This document shows positions 37,541 to 53,168 of a DNA stretch of 64,000 nt, in pieces. The stretch covers positions 23,764,001-23,828,000 of the forward strand of contig NC_092312.1 in assembly GCF_036785885.1 (NCBI RefSeq), in the 5' to 3' direction. Below the pieces are notes generated by a model. It was given only the letters and a program-made list of their open reading frames with translations. It did no database searches and was not told where the DNA came from. This stretch comes from Coffea arabica. Its lineage: Eukaryota; Streptophyta; Magnoliopsida; Gentianales; Rubiaceae. Every line of letters starts with the position of its first letter. Position 1 is the first letter of the stretch. The position numbers and the translations under genes are program-made.

Positions 37541-38493
37541 GCACGTGCATTAGTATACAATTTAAATCCAAATGATCAATTGTATTATTATATATTTTTA
37601 ATTTTCGTATATGTAACCGTAACACCGAACGCTTATATTCGATAGTATCCAATAATCAAATCTATTGATAGTATATACATAATTATTTTTTGTATTGTTA
37701 CATTTGCATCTCATCTAACAAAAGATGATTTAGTATAAGAACTATCGAATCAAGGTCTGAAAGCATATCACGAGAACAAATCAAAAAAAAATCCTTGGGG
37801 GAAGTGAGAAAGCTCTATTCATGAGGGGCATGTTTTAATTAACATATTTTCCAGAAAATCGAGTAGAGGGCCTCCTGCTGCTAAGTGCTAACAAGGCAAA
37901 TTTGGCGCGCGAATGAAAGAAAATTAGCTGCGAAGCAGGGTAAATGTTTCTGTTTTCGGCGGGAAAGTTTCTCCCATTCCACTTCCAGTTTTCATCTCTA
38001 ACTCAACCTTTTTTTTTAACAATTTAAAGATACAGCCAACCAAGCTCCACCGGCGGGCTTCGCCTTCGGCCACCTTTCTGAGCCGCCTCGGCCGCATCCC
38101 CGGCGGGAACCACCCATCTTCCACTTCCTACCAGTAATAATCTGATACCCTCAGGTAAACCAAGAATATATTTCTAAAGCCACTATTAAATAATTAAAAT
38201 TCATAACAGGGAAGCTCTATCTTTTGGCTGTGGCAGAATTCAAACAATTTTGATTATTATTTATGAATGTCAGTAGCATATTGTACTAATTACTATGGCT
38301 TTTTATATGCTTAAATTGTTAATTTATTTAGCTGGAAATTAGTATTAATGCATGTGCTTAGGGCTAGAAAAATGCAAAATTTTACTCCATTAGAAGCAAG
38401 CGAGTTGATTGTTTCTGCTGCCTCTATGTTAGGTGCTGATAGATATAGCTATTATCGTTGATAAAATAATCCAGAAGTGGGGAGAAAGTGGAT

Positions 38494-39897
38494 ATGGAAA
38501 CGGAAATGGAACTCAAAAATCGAAATGGCAGAGAAGGGGGAGCAGAAGTAGTATTAAGTCTTCAACCACATTCCTCGATCTCTATTGCTTATCATCCGTT
38601 ATTTGGTCCTCACGATGACCTAGTGCTCCTTGAGCTCGATGAGAAGCTCATTCCTGATATCCTCCAAGAAAGGTACTGTGCAATAACAGTTTTTCTAATC
38701 CTGTAGGATTCGATTAGTTTATTGTCATGATGTTTATTTTAATCCGTGCTGCTCTTTTTAAATTGTTAGAGTTACATTAAGAGGGCAACCTAATGAAGAT
38801 GCAGTTCTTTGTACTTCATCAAAAACATATGGTGTAAAGTTTGTTGGGACTTCGAACTCTCTATTTCTTATGCCTCCTTCAGACCAATTTGCTCCACGTG
38901 AAAATGTGCAAGATTGCGATGAGAAAGATAGTGGGAAGATGATGGTTGCTTCTGTTCTTAAAGTTGCACCTGGTAATATGGAGCTTGTTGAAGTGGCTCC
39001 TAGATTAGATAAGCTTAAATTGCTTCTTTCTGAAAATCCGTACAGTTTTTATGAGGCTTCTCAAATGGAAGATTCTGAAGGAACGGAGAAAATTGATTTT
39101 GGCTTATACCGATGGGAGGATCTTGTTGACAGGATTCAAGCTAGTGACTCAGAACTTAGATCTGAATTAGAAGCTCTTTTTGCTGTGGAGGTTAACGGGT
39201 TTTGGAGAATCTTGGATAAGGATTATAAGGATGGGCTTCTGAACATGCTTTTGCACAATTCGGTACTGAATGATTGGTCTTTTGATGCACTTAGTGAAGA
39301 TGATGTTGTGGCTGTGTTGGTAGCAGATGGATTTCCTTGCAATATCGCAAGGCACTGTTTGCAAATCTATGGTCATAGGGTGGACGGGGGAATTGGTGGT
39401 TCTTGTACTTGGAGATTGGATGAAACACGGGTCTGCGTGCATTTTGCTAGAAGAATCTTGAGAGGAGGAAAAATGAGGTTAGAAAATTTCATGGAGGAGT
39501 GGATGAAAAAGGTTCCAGAAGGGATGCATCCAAGATTTGACATGCTAGAAGGGGAGGTTTTAACTGAAAAGCTTGCAATAGAGACTTGGATCCATGCATT
39601 TAGTGTATCTTCTCTGCCATCTACACCCGCTGAGCGTTTTTCCATCCTTTTTCAGGAGCGGCCAAAGTGGGAGTGGAAGGACCTTGATCCATATGTCAGG
39701 TCTAATTCTGTCTTTTATTAGTGCATGCTATGATTATTGTACTTTAACCTACTGCTGGTTTTGTCCTAGCATGTTAACTTTTGGTTGCTTATAGGGATCT
39801 AAAAGTGCCAGGACTTTCTTCAGAAAGTTTACTCCTCAAATACACCCGCAGAACTCAGCCAACCCTAGATGCGGAACCTATTTTTACTGCAAGATAA
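38494..39897 (+). CDS. DCC1: DCC1, sister-chromatid cohesion protein
   Basis: Three coding exons: 38494-38672, 38770-39699 and 39795-39897. They total 1212 bases, 403 aa, the normal DCC1 length. Diagnostic segments are SISIAYHPLFGPHDDLVLLE and LDEKLIPDILQE, then VTLRGQPNEDAVLCTSSKTY and GVKFVGTSNSLFL. A central RWEDLVDRIQASDSEL block leads into winged-helix-like C-terminal domains (LAIETWIHAFSV, then the end ...LDAEPIFTAR). DCC1 joins CTF8 and CTF18 in the alternative clamp loader RFC-CTF18, which loads PCNA and supports cohesion during S phase in the nucleus. ATG 38494 is the first in-frame ATG. A possible 5' UTR intron runs from the donor at 38155 (CTCAGGTAAAC) to the acceptor at 38474. Confidence 0.92.
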
Positions 39898-41830
39898 TCT
39901 CAGCATTTGGTGCAATTGTTGTGATGGTTATGCAGGTTTCTATGCTATATAGATTTAACGTGAACATGAGAATAGATGTTGTCAGGCTTATCTTGCTTCT
40001 TAAAATGTGCTATACTTATTACATGTTTGATCTACACAATAATACCTCATTTGAGATTTATTGAAAATTATAGATGTTTAGTTGTGTATGGATTATGCTT
40101 GCACAGTGCTTCAGTAGCCGTAAAAAGATTGACATTGATGGCCTGATTTTTTGTTGAGTTTGTTATTAACTGTCACTTCATTAATTTTAAAAGTGTAGTT
40201 TAGAAACTGAAGGTGGATTCCGTCCTTGTTTTTTGGGCACTGGGTGATGAGTGGGTCCTTGACTGAATTTTCATACTTGAAAAAAAAACTTCAGGCCTTT
40301 ATTTGATAAGAAATTTTGGTTGGAAGAAGTCCTTAACTTCCCATTTCCAAAGGGTATGCAAGGAAAAATGAAACTATATCTTGGTCTTTTTGGATGAGGA
40401 TAGTTTACATGGAAATTTGCATGAAGTGGAGAACACTTTTGGAACATGAGGACTTTGCTTTTTGAAAGGAGAATGGAGAGCAACCATGATGTGGAGCACC
40501 GAGTTACATGTTACCAGTTTTCAGCAGAACTAAATAGAGGAGGATGAAAGTTTCAAATTTGTTTAAACTGCTGGGACTGTCACGCGAGTATGCAAAACGT
40601 CAATTCTAATCTAGGGAGAGTGCAAAGTTGATTTGAATTTTGAGCGGGGCAGGAAGTTCTATAGGCAATACATCAGCATCTGACTTTCAGTGCCATCGAC
40701 ATATTGTTCCCATCCCCCCTAACTTCCTTTTGGGATAATAGTGTGCATCATAAAAAGGGTAATGCAGGAGGTTCTATCTATCTTTTGTTGAGTGGTCAGA
40801 ACCTATATATTTTGGAAGATTATTTATTGTCAGTGCTCTGCTGTGGTCTTTTTTGGCTTGAAACAAATAGGGTGAAATTGATCGATTACCTTATCCAATT
40901 GCTGAAGAAGGTAGTAATGATTTTCTGAGCTTTCAGAATGCAATCAGGCAGGCTGTCTACTTGAACTGTGATGCTTTGCTGGAGAACCAGCAAAATGGTA
41001 TTTAAGGACATTCCATTGAACTTGCGCATATATCACATGTAGGTACTGAAGTACAGATAAACGTTGTAAAAATATTGATCCCTAGACAAAGTCCTTTTTT
41101 TCAATATTTCTTGTCCCGCAGAAACTGATGCTTGGACATTCGCGTGCTAAGTTCAGGGAGCTGTTCTGCAGCTATATCATGACAGTTCGTTATCTTCTGA
41201 GGCTTCAATTTGAAAATATGCGTTACTTTTGTATATTCATTTTGAATATGTGCGTCCTGAATTAATTGATACACATGTTAGAGAGATAACGCATCAATTC
41301 TAGTTATAGTGGACAGTCCAGTTCTTCTCAACTATGGTCATTGTATTCAAAGGTTTACTTGATCAGCCTCTAGAACATATTCAATGCTGACGAATAGATA
41401 GAATGAGAATGCACAAAGCAACAAGTGCTTTTGATCAACAGAAGAGTGGGCAACTTCTGAAAGGTACTCAAGGTGAGTATTGGTGAAACGAAAGTAGGAC
41501 CACATCCATGGATGATGGAACTCTCTATTCTTATTCCTTTCCTATATGTTCGACGCGATTCTGAAAGAATATACTGGCATGCCTCCAAAAGAATAGGCCA
41601 TCAGCCAGCACTGACTCTTGCCTAAGGCGGTTATGTTGGCATGACTAGGGCCCAAAGACGAATAAATCGCGGTCAAAAGTGTGCTTTAAACGTCAAAAAA
41701 TAATAAAAATAACAATATGTTAAAAAGGGTCTGTCTAATGGGTGTTCTTTCTTTTTTTTTTTTTTTGTTTTCTTGGACACGATAAATTCTATTCTACACC
41801 TACTCTTACTCTACACTAACGGGTGCTCTT
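39898..41830. other. downstream of DCC1, no recognised gene
   Basis: The first few hundred bases are probably 3' UTR. The rest is unique-looking DNA with short ORFs only (the longest, on either strand, about 75 codons) and no domain I can name. Confidence 0.4.
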
Positions 41831-41839
41831 TCATGTGTC

Positions 41840-42325
41840 ATATTTTTTAAAATGTAAGTAAATAAATACAAGGAACAGTAGATAATATTAAATAGAGAAA
41901 GTATATAAATCTAAAGAGGATTATAATTGTTAGCAAAGTATGAGATTTACATTTATCAATCCCAAAACTTATAACTCGAAACTCAGAAAATGGTACTTAC
42001 TATATGAGTCGAGTCTGAGCTTGTTAAAGCTCGGATCACATGGCCCGATTAACAAGCCTAATTACTTGTTACCCATAGTGCCAAACTGCCAATCAATATA
42101 ATTACAACTAATTTTCACCCATAACCACCCACAAGCTTTGTAACCATCAAGTTAACTAAAATTCTATTCAAAAGACTTTTGAAAGACCAAAGTTTACATT
42201 TTTTTTATGAAAATTTTATATTAAATTCTTTCATAGAAAAAAATTGATTACACACATCCAATGCACCTTTGTCGCTAGTTACAAAATAACCTACGGATTG
42301 TAGGATTAATGCTTTGGACTAAATT
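41840..42325 (+). repeat. inverted repeat arm A, left copy
   Basis: Matches the reverse complement of 45430-45925 over almost 500 bp with moderate divergence. Anchor points include TAGGATTAATGCTTTGGACT (42301) against the complement of 45431-45448, and AATAAATACAAG at 41861 against 45900. The arm includes one end of an hAT-like element (inverted TGGGTAACAAGTAATTAGGC at about 42060-42080). Confidence 0.8.
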
Positions 42326-42380
42326 ATAGTATATATTTAAGAGTTTTTCCGTAAGGAGTGGTTATTATGCACTTAATTTA

Positions 42381-42528
42381 TGAATTAATCTTTTATATAC
42401 TTTTACTATTGAGTGCATAACACATAATTCGAATTTGAATTTGAAATCCAAATTTTGCACATATGTAATGTATTCAACCGTTATAGTGCATATCCCGTTA
42501 GTGTATATAAGATTTATTATTAATTCAT
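42381..42528. mobile_element. small MITE with TA target duplication
   Basis: Ends TGAATTAATC...TTATATAC and GTATATAAG...ATTAATTCA are inverted, and both flanks are TA. This 148-bp segment is absent from the other copy of arm B, which supports an insertion. Confidence 0.5.
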
Positions 42529-42710
42529 ACTAAAATTATTAAATGCATGCAGCCTTACATTCACTATCTTTTTTCTATTTTCTTGTATTTAGACATTTTT
42601 CCCATTTAACTTTTTAAAAAAACTATGCGCGTTGATTTTTCTCATTTGATTTTGAAAAAACTATGGGCGTTGCTCCATTTACTAAGAGTCAAAAGACGCA
42701 TTATAATTTA

Positions 42711-44621
42711 GGGAGAACTACACAAATAGTCCCTCACATATTATAAATGTGAAAATTTAGTCCCTCTGATCGAAAATGATCAATTTTAATCCTTAGCAAA
42801 TAAAAAAGGATCAATTTTAGTCCCTTTTCACTTTTCCGACTGATTTTTGTCCGGAATATCTCACGTGAAGGGTAAAAATGCCAAATCATTTACCTGTTGA
42901 CCAAAACCAAAATGTAAATGATGAATACTTCCCAAAATTCTTCTTCTTCTTCGTCTCAACCAAACCCAAAAGCTGAGCTTCATCTCCATGGCAAAACCTC
43001 GAGTAGTCAAAATATCAGAATCCTCGCTCTGAGGTGTCAAAGTAGTAGCAGCGGAGGCAATAAATCTGCGGGAGAACCTTTTCGCTTTTGATGTACAATT
43101 AATAGACACAATTCTTGAACGAACTGAAGAGCAGATTGAGTAACTCTGGTTCACAAAAACCTCGTTTTTCCACAACTGAGTAAAGACTGTAGCGCCAAAT
43201 CGATTGAGAGGAGCCGGTTGCCTCTTGGCTAGGCCCAGAAAGGTAGTTGCAATATCTATGGACATTGAAGCCATGGATAATATTCCTCTAGTATTTTCTT
43301 CTATAGAATGTTTAGGGCGTTTTCTAGTGGTGATTTTAGGGGCCTGTGGGGTTTTAGAGGGTGAGGTTTTTCTGGATAGTGTGGGGTTGCTGTGGGGAGA
43401 TGTAACTGAACCAGATATAGATTGGCAAAAATAATTTATGTGTTTCAAATAAAAATGGGAAAAAATCCTGTTGGATCGGGTCCAGCACTCAAGTCTGACA
43501 GTCGTGGTAACAGAAATTGTACTACGATCCGAGGCTGGGATGAAGATTCTGTCCGAACTCTCAAGAACCACGGCTGCATATCAGCAGCATTTATAGCTTC
43601 CTAACAATAACAGTAGTACTTTTAAGACGGCAGTTCATCATGGTATTTTGGCATATCAGCTTAGCGTTTTATTCTTGGCATGGATAGTGCGCTTCTTTGG
43701 GTTATGGTTGTGGTGGTGTTCTTTTTATCTGTTCATTGGTTGTTGTTTTGGTGTAGTTTCTTGGTTATTTGCTTTTTTGGGAGGAACAGAGTTCTTGTAT
43801 TTGGGTAGCGGGAGAGTTCTTGCATGAAGGAGACAACTCTGTTGATTTCAGAGTCTTCGGGTAGGGAGAATGAAAGCCAGGGGAATTTAGGCAGGGGTTG
43901 GGAGCTACCCAAATGGTTCTTGGACGAACGATGCAAGCCAAAGTTCCACTGCAGGAAGCCATGTTCTGCCACAGTCGCTATGCGTGGAATATTGCACGAA
44001 CCAGGGGACGCTTGGCCCTGTTTGTTCCTGGTATGGAGAATCCTTATTCATTTATACACCGGACAGTTACGAAGATGGTGGTGTTAGCTCCTGGACCAGG
44101 CATGCCATCCCCTATCCCGCAGGTTTTGATGGTTCATCTATATTTGGTATCTTCCCTGTGGGCAACTTGCCGATTGGCCACTTGCTATTTATCAACACTG
44201 AATTGTCACAGCAGGATTCCAGTTGCTCTATAAAAGTTTATTCTTATGATCATCACAGCGAAAAGTTCCAGAATAAATCCACCTTCTGGTACACCGCAAT
44301 TACAAGTTGGGGGTTCTGATATGGAGATGAAGCTCAGCTTTTGGGTTTGGTTGAAATGGAGAAGAAGAAGAATTTTGGGAAGTATTCGTCCTTTATATTT
44401 TGGTTTTGGTCAACAGATAAGTGGTTTGGCATTTTTACTCTTGAAAAGTTGGCCACGTGGTATGCCCGTGAGATATTCCGGGCAAAAATCAGTCGGAAAA
44501 GTGAAAAGGAACTCAAATTGATCCTTTTTTATTTGCTAAGGACTAAAATTGATCATTTTCGATCTGAGGGACTAAATTTTCACATTTACAATATGTGAGA
44601 GACTATTTGTGCAGTTCTCCC
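42711..44621. mobile_element. non-autonomous Mutator-like element (Pack-MULE candidate)
   Basis: A perfect 9-bp duplication TATAATTTA flanks it (42702-42710 and 44622-44630), the size Mutator transposases make. The terminal inverted repeats are about 280 bp (42711-42992) and 300 bp (44321-44621), starting GGGAGAACT(A/G)CACAAATAG, with one indel of about 25 bp and otherwise roughly 90 percent alike by eye. The 1.3-kb interior has no recognisable MuDR transposase. It does have open frames on both strands, for example 236 codons on the minus strand at 42861-43571 and 111 codons on the plus strand at 43984-44319, and a higher GC content than the flanks. This suggests captured host sequence, but I cannot name a source gene. 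Confidence 0.88.
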
Positions 44622-44630
44622 TATAATTTA

Positions 44631-45429
44631 TAACCTTTTCTAAGTTCTCACGTCAAAGCAATAACCAATTGTGCATATTGAAGTGAAATGAACCCAACAA
44701 TCATTCAACTAATTACGTTCCACATAAGATATCAATATTCGACCGGGGATTATAAATGCCTAACGAATTAGAAAATACTACTCCTCTGTCCCAATATTAG
44801 AATCATTTTTTGAGAATCCAACTTTTTACGGAGACATAATAATCATTATGCTTAGATGAGGAGGCATTGATGAATTTACATATGTATCATTTAAATTCAA
44901 AATATTCTCTTGATAGATGTGTATTAAGATTTTAAAAAGTTATTTTTCAAATCGTAAAATTAGAAAATATATGCTAAATTTGAAACGATAACACTTATTT
45001 TAAAATATTAATAAAATAAGAATATAACAATAATAATGGGACGGAGGTATACTAGCTGAGGCTCAGTAGAAAGGAGTAGATCCAAGCAAGCGCTTAAATG
45101 CCGCGCGACATAAGAATTGCACGACATTTAATCCCCTTTAGATCTGTCTCCGCACGTTAATGAGCAGAGCACAAGCTTTTGACTCGGCTTTTTGGGCTCG
45201 ATTTGATTGAATGGCGTGATCAGACACAGGAGAGCGTCGAGAGCCTTACGCTGTGGTCGGTGGAGAAATGGAGGAATGAAATGCGGAGGGTCATTACTAA
45301 TTAGGAACTTTGCGTCGTTTCAACGGTATGCAGTGAAGGTTGTTTGCTAGTCCATGCCATGGTCATGTACTCAACTTCAAGGCTTCTGCCAAATTGGCAA
45401 TGCTCATTACATATAATAAATGTTATTTA
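44631..45429. other. intergenic DNA containing a Stowaway MITE
   Basis: No coding sequence seen. See the Stowaway element at 44781-45047. Confidence 0.5.
44781..45047. mobile_element. Stowaway-like MITE
   Basis: The ends are CTCCTCTGTCCCAAT and AATGGGACGGAGG, the CTCC-TC-GTCCCA signature of Stowaway (Tc1/mariner-type) MITEs, flanked by TA on both sides (44779-44780 and 45048-45049). The 267-bp interior is AT-rich and non-coding. Confidence 0.8.
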
Positions 45430-45925
45430 GTCTAAAGCATTAATCCTACAATCCGTAGGTTAATTTGTAACTAGCGATAATGGTGCACTGGATGTGTGTG
45501 TGATTTAGGAACGATCACTTTTTATATGAAAGAATTTAGTATAAAATTTTTATAAATAAAAAAGTAAACTTTGATCTTTTAAAAATGTTTTGAATAGAAT
45601 TTTAGTTAACTTGACGGTTACAATGTTTTGTGGTTGGTTATGGATCAAAATTAGTTGCGATTGATTACTTCGGTTGGTTAGCAATAGGGGTGACAAGTAA
45701 TTAGGCTCGTCAATCGGGCTATTTGATCCGAGTTTTAACAAATTCAGACTCGACTTATGTAGTTAGTTCATCTTTCTGAGTTTCGAGTTATGAGTTTTTA
45801 ATTGATAAATGTAAATCTCATATTTCGCTAATAATTATTATCTTCCTTGGATTTATATACTTTCTTTATTTAATCTTATTTGCCGTCTCTTGTATTTATT
45901 TACTTTCTCGAATTAATTTTACTTT
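45430..45925 (-). repeat. inverted repeat arm A, right copy
   Basis: Reverse complement of 41840-42325. It carries the better-kept hAT end TAGGGGTGACAAGTAATTAG (from about 45686), at which the hAT-like part of the arm begins. Confidence 0.8.
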
Positions 45926-45940
45926 TTTTTATCTCATATA

Positions 45941-46650
45941 TATCACATTAAAAAAATTGTTATAGTATTAAATTTTTTCAAAAAATTATCTCAAATAATC
46001 TACTATCCAAACACAATAGACTCCTTAAAGTATTAAAGTTGTCCCATTTAAGATAGAATCTATCCCATTTTAGTTTAAAAATTATTGAGCTTTTTATACT
46101 TTGGTTCTTTAAGTAATACTTAAATGGGGCAAAATTTATAGTTTAGAGACAAAAGTGAAACATACTTTATATTTTATATTTTAGGATCTAAAATGTCCTA
46201 TTTTAAAATTCAGAGAACAAAGCGAAAATTCTGATATAATTAAAGGGTGCAAAGTAGAATTATCCCTTGATCTGAAATGTATCCATGCCGAATTGGCCCA
46301 AAATAGTCAAGGGGCCACACTCGAAAGTCGAAACTTCTCAATGTGCACAAATGGTCATCGCTTTGACGCGAGAACTTAGAAAGGTTATAAATTATAATGC
46401 GTCTTTTGACCCTTGGTAAATGGAGCAACGCGTATACGTTTTCAAAAATCAAATGGGAAAAATCAACGCGTATAGGGTTTTTTTTTTGTTTTTTTTAAAA
46501 GTTACATGGAAAAATGCTTAAATACAAGAAAACTAGAAAAAGATAGTGAATGTCAGGCTGCACGTTTGGATAGGGTATTATTTGAAATAATTACTATAAT
46601 ACTTTTTGTGATGTGATGTATATGAGATAAAAAGGTGAGTTGAAAAATGA
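45941..46650. repeat. pair of inverted copies of a GTTTGGATAG-type MITE end
   Basis: 45941-46020 (ATCTCATATATATCACATTA ... CTATCCAAACA) and 46563-46645 (GTTTGGATAG ... TATGAGATAAAAAG) are inverted and similar. They may be two decayed insertions of one family or the two ends of one element of about 700 bp that contains arm B. Confidence 0.5.
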
Positions 46651-46745
46651 GTTTATGATGCAAGCGAAATATTATTTGAGATTTAGTATAAATTAAGTGC
46701 ACTAATAAGCACTCCTCATGAAAAAAATCTTAAATATATAATCGT
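46335..46745 (-). repeat. inverted repeat arm B, right copy
   Basis: Reverse complement of the left arm B pieces. It lacks the MULE, showing the empty site: AGAAAGGTTATAAATTATAA runs straight through the position where the element sits in the left copy. Confidence 0.78.
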
Positions 46746-47950
46746 ATTTGTATCACTTTTCTTCCTCAAAATAAGTTTAAACCACGTTTGCATGAGAAGA
46801 CCACATGTATAATTGAAGAAAAATCATAAAAAGATTTTACCTGAGGTTTATTATAGATTAATCCTAATAATTATCCTCGATAGATGGGACCTCTTCTTTC
46901 TACTTTACGGACAAAAAATGGGTGGGGAGTATTATAAACCTCTCATGAGGTTTCTTTTAATAACACTCAGTGCTCTTAAAGTTTTAAAAATATCACTCAA
47001 CTTCCTTAAAAATTACAAAATGATTGTATTAATCCTAGCTTAACACATAACATGCGTATCAAATAAATGGAATTAAAAAAAATTAAAGAAAAAGAAACAA
47101 AAGTTACTTTCTTTTCTTCCCTCTTTTTTTAACACTCTATCATGTCCATTTTCTTGAATGACTATGCGATTTTTTTTTTTTTGTTATTGTAAATTATCAC
47201 AAACTCGATTATGTTTTTTTTGAGTGATTATGGTTGAGTGTATTACATATTTTGATTTCATTCTATAGTGATTCAGTTCAACATAAAAAACATAAGTGAG
47301 GGGGTTAAGAAGAAGTTGGAAAAAATAGGATTTATAAAAAAAAATTGATTTTAATCATATAAAGTTGAATTGGTGCTAATGTATTTCTTTACAAGTATAT
47401 ATTTTTTTTTATTTTTTCAAATTTATATGTTTAGAACTAATACTTTGTGATGTGGTGGCATTACATGAGATTATATTTTAAGTGGTGATTTTTTAATGAA
47501 ACAAACAAAGTGGCTTAACAGTTTTTTTGTTCAGCGAAAGCACCAAAAGTGTAGTTTAGGGGTTTCAAAAATTTTGCCAAATAAATAGCAAAAATAAAGG
47601 AGGTAAATGATATTTTTAAAAGAGTAAATCTTATAAGGAGTAAAATCTCAAAAGTACTGCATGTTAGTACTATTTATTAAGAGAAACATCAAAGGAGGTT
47701 TCTGATATTTTCCCCCCCAAAAAAATCAGAAAGTTAATAAATCTTCATGGTGGTTGACTGACTGGCTCAAAAAGCACAGCAGAATATTTGGTTTGCTTGA
47801 AATTGAATGCGACATTACTATTCACTATTCACTATACCTCCCGTGGTGAGAGGGGAAGAGGATCTTTATAATTTGTACTGCGGGAGTGCGGGTTTCCTAC
47901 CACCAACCTGTTTTAATTGGCAGTTAAAAGCGATTCCCCCGCAATTATTT
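46746..47950. other. AT-rich intergenic DNA upstream of the UMP-CMP kinase gene
   Basis: Many A/T runs, no gene. The end of this stretch is the kinase promoter. Confidence 0.45.
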
Positions 47951-47959
47951 TCCCCTCTC

Positions 47960-47967
47960 TATAAATA
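47960..47967 (+). promoter_or_regulatory. TATA box of the UMP-CMP kinase gene
   Basis: TATAAATA within CTCTCTATAAATACC, about 110 bases before the first 5' UTR donor (48077). It fits a transcription start near 47995 followed by a C/T-rich leader. Confidence 0.65.
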
Positions 47968-48078
47968 CCGAGGCTGCTGCTCTCCGTTTCTTCTCAGGCC
48001 TGTCCTAGCTGCCCAAAGCTACATCTCTCTCCTTATTTCCCTCGCTTTCATCTCTCTTATTTTCCTTCTCTACCAGGT

Positions 48079-48106
48079 AATCTATCTATCTATCTATCTA
48101 TCTATC
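48079..48106 (+). repeat. (ATCT)n microsatellite at the 5' end of the leader intron
   Basis: About six to seven copies of ATCT start three bases inside the intron, right at the donor (CTACCAG then GTAATCTATC). The neighbouring exon sequence is unaffected. Confidence 0.85.
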
Positions 48107-49701
48107 CAGAATCCTCTCAGATCTTGTCTTCTGCAATCCTTTACGGTTAATTTGATAATTGATCTTGCGGTTTCCTTCTCTCTTTGCTCCACCGTCTTCA
48201 CATTTGCTTGTTTTAAAGTTCTGGTGTTTTTTTGTTATGATGTTTTTTAGTTTAGGATTGAAATTCTGTATTATTGCCTTTAGTGCTCAGAATTGTATAT
48301 TGATCTGGTTGATAATTCGTTAGGCTTGATTGAGTTTTTGAGTTTTTCTTGCATTATTTATGTTAGATAGATCTTGCGGTAACGTGTTTGTCTTCCTTGT
48401 TAAATGTAAATTTCTGTTGCTTGTTTCGCGAAGAATCATGATTTTATGCGCAAATTGTTGTTACATTTGGTTAGATTTTGCTGAATTTTGATTTTATGGT
48501 AATATACACGTATGTGAGCTTGACAAATAGGTTTCAGCGGATAATAGTTAAATTCTGTAGATCTTGTCTTGCAGTTTGATTAAATTGAATCTTTTTTCCC
48601 CCTCCACAATAGTTGTAGCTCTGTAATTGGCTTTGTAACACTCTGCTGATTAAACAACTAAATTACTTCCTTACGATGGGAATTTTGGATTTTTTCCATG
48701 CCATGCATGATCTGCTTGATCTGTTCTTGATCTCAACAAATAGACAATGCTTTCACCAAAGTTTGAATTTTGTTAGGGTAGATACATTTAGTTTTCTTTG
48801 ATTTGTCTAGCATGCCTTCTTATTTTATATAAACCACATTTTTTTTTTCATTGGTTTTCTAGAAAGTCATTCTGCAATTAAAAAAAAAAGATTTTATATC
48901 GACTTTCAGGTCAGCAGTTAGATCTTGTTTTAGCTGAAAGATAACATTTGATGATTTCAGTGCTCAATGTCCTTTTTGCTAAAGGCTCCACTTTTGCTAC
49001 AATCACACTGCGTAAACCTTTATCTGTCAAAGAAGGCGGGCAAAAATGCTTTTCTCTTTACATCCTGCATAACTTAAAAGAAGTGTCAAAAGAATGGTAA
49101 TGTACGTGTATATATACACCCTGAGTCATTTGTTGTAGTTTATATCTTGAATGTGAGATGTCCTTGGGGTCCTTGGGGGCCAGTAAGAAGTTGAAGAAAA
49201 ATCTTCTAATAGTATATTCATGAAGAAGGCTTGTAAAGATTGGATTTATTTGTCGTAAATTGTTGGATCCAAAAATAGAAAAATTGGTCTTACACCTAAG
49301 TAACAGATGTACTTGTTTAGGTTGTTTGAAGTTTAATTTCTGTTTCCCTTTGTCTTGTCACTTGAAGAAGATCATTTGAAAAACTTTTAAAGATATTCAG
49401 TAGGAGGTTTTTATCTTGTCCTCTTAAACTGATTAAAGTGTAGTGTGGATAGTAATTATCAGAGATGGTAGTCTATGTCACAGGATGCTTGTGTTCTGGA
49501 ATTTGGTGCAACCGGCTATTGGCTTTGAACTAGATTGCACTATAGACACGCACCTATTATGTCATAATCTTGTTTTCAGCTGTCAATGATATATAATTAT
49601 ATGAAACCTGTATTCCTAAAATTTCTGAGTTATTCTGAGGTTTTAAACTATTGTTACCTTATGTTGATGTTGGTTCTCTTGCAGAGCTTTGGTTGGTGCT
49701 C

Positions 49702-53168
<3,467 letters not shown>

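Larger units (their letters stand above)
42326..44675 (+). repeat. inverted repeat arm B, left copy, interrupted by a MULE and a MITE
   Basis: Matches the reverse complement of 46335-46745 in pieces: 42331-42380, 42545-42710 and 44622-44675. The gaps are a small MITE (42381-42528) and the Mutator-like element. Good anchors are CGTTGATTTTTCTCATTTGA near 42630 and TTCTAAGTTCTCACGTCAAA near 44639. Confidence 0.75.

Noticed and set aside
42861-43571. 236-codon minus-strand ORF as a host gene
   Set aside because: It starts inside the cargo and ends inside the terminal inverted repeat of the Mutator-like element. More likely cargo than a resident gene.
47807-48250. 147-codon ORF over the UMP-CMP kinase promoter and leader intron
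   Set aside because: It spans the TATA box, the non-coding exon and the (ATCT)n repeat. The apparent YLSIYLSIQ peptide is just the microsatellite.
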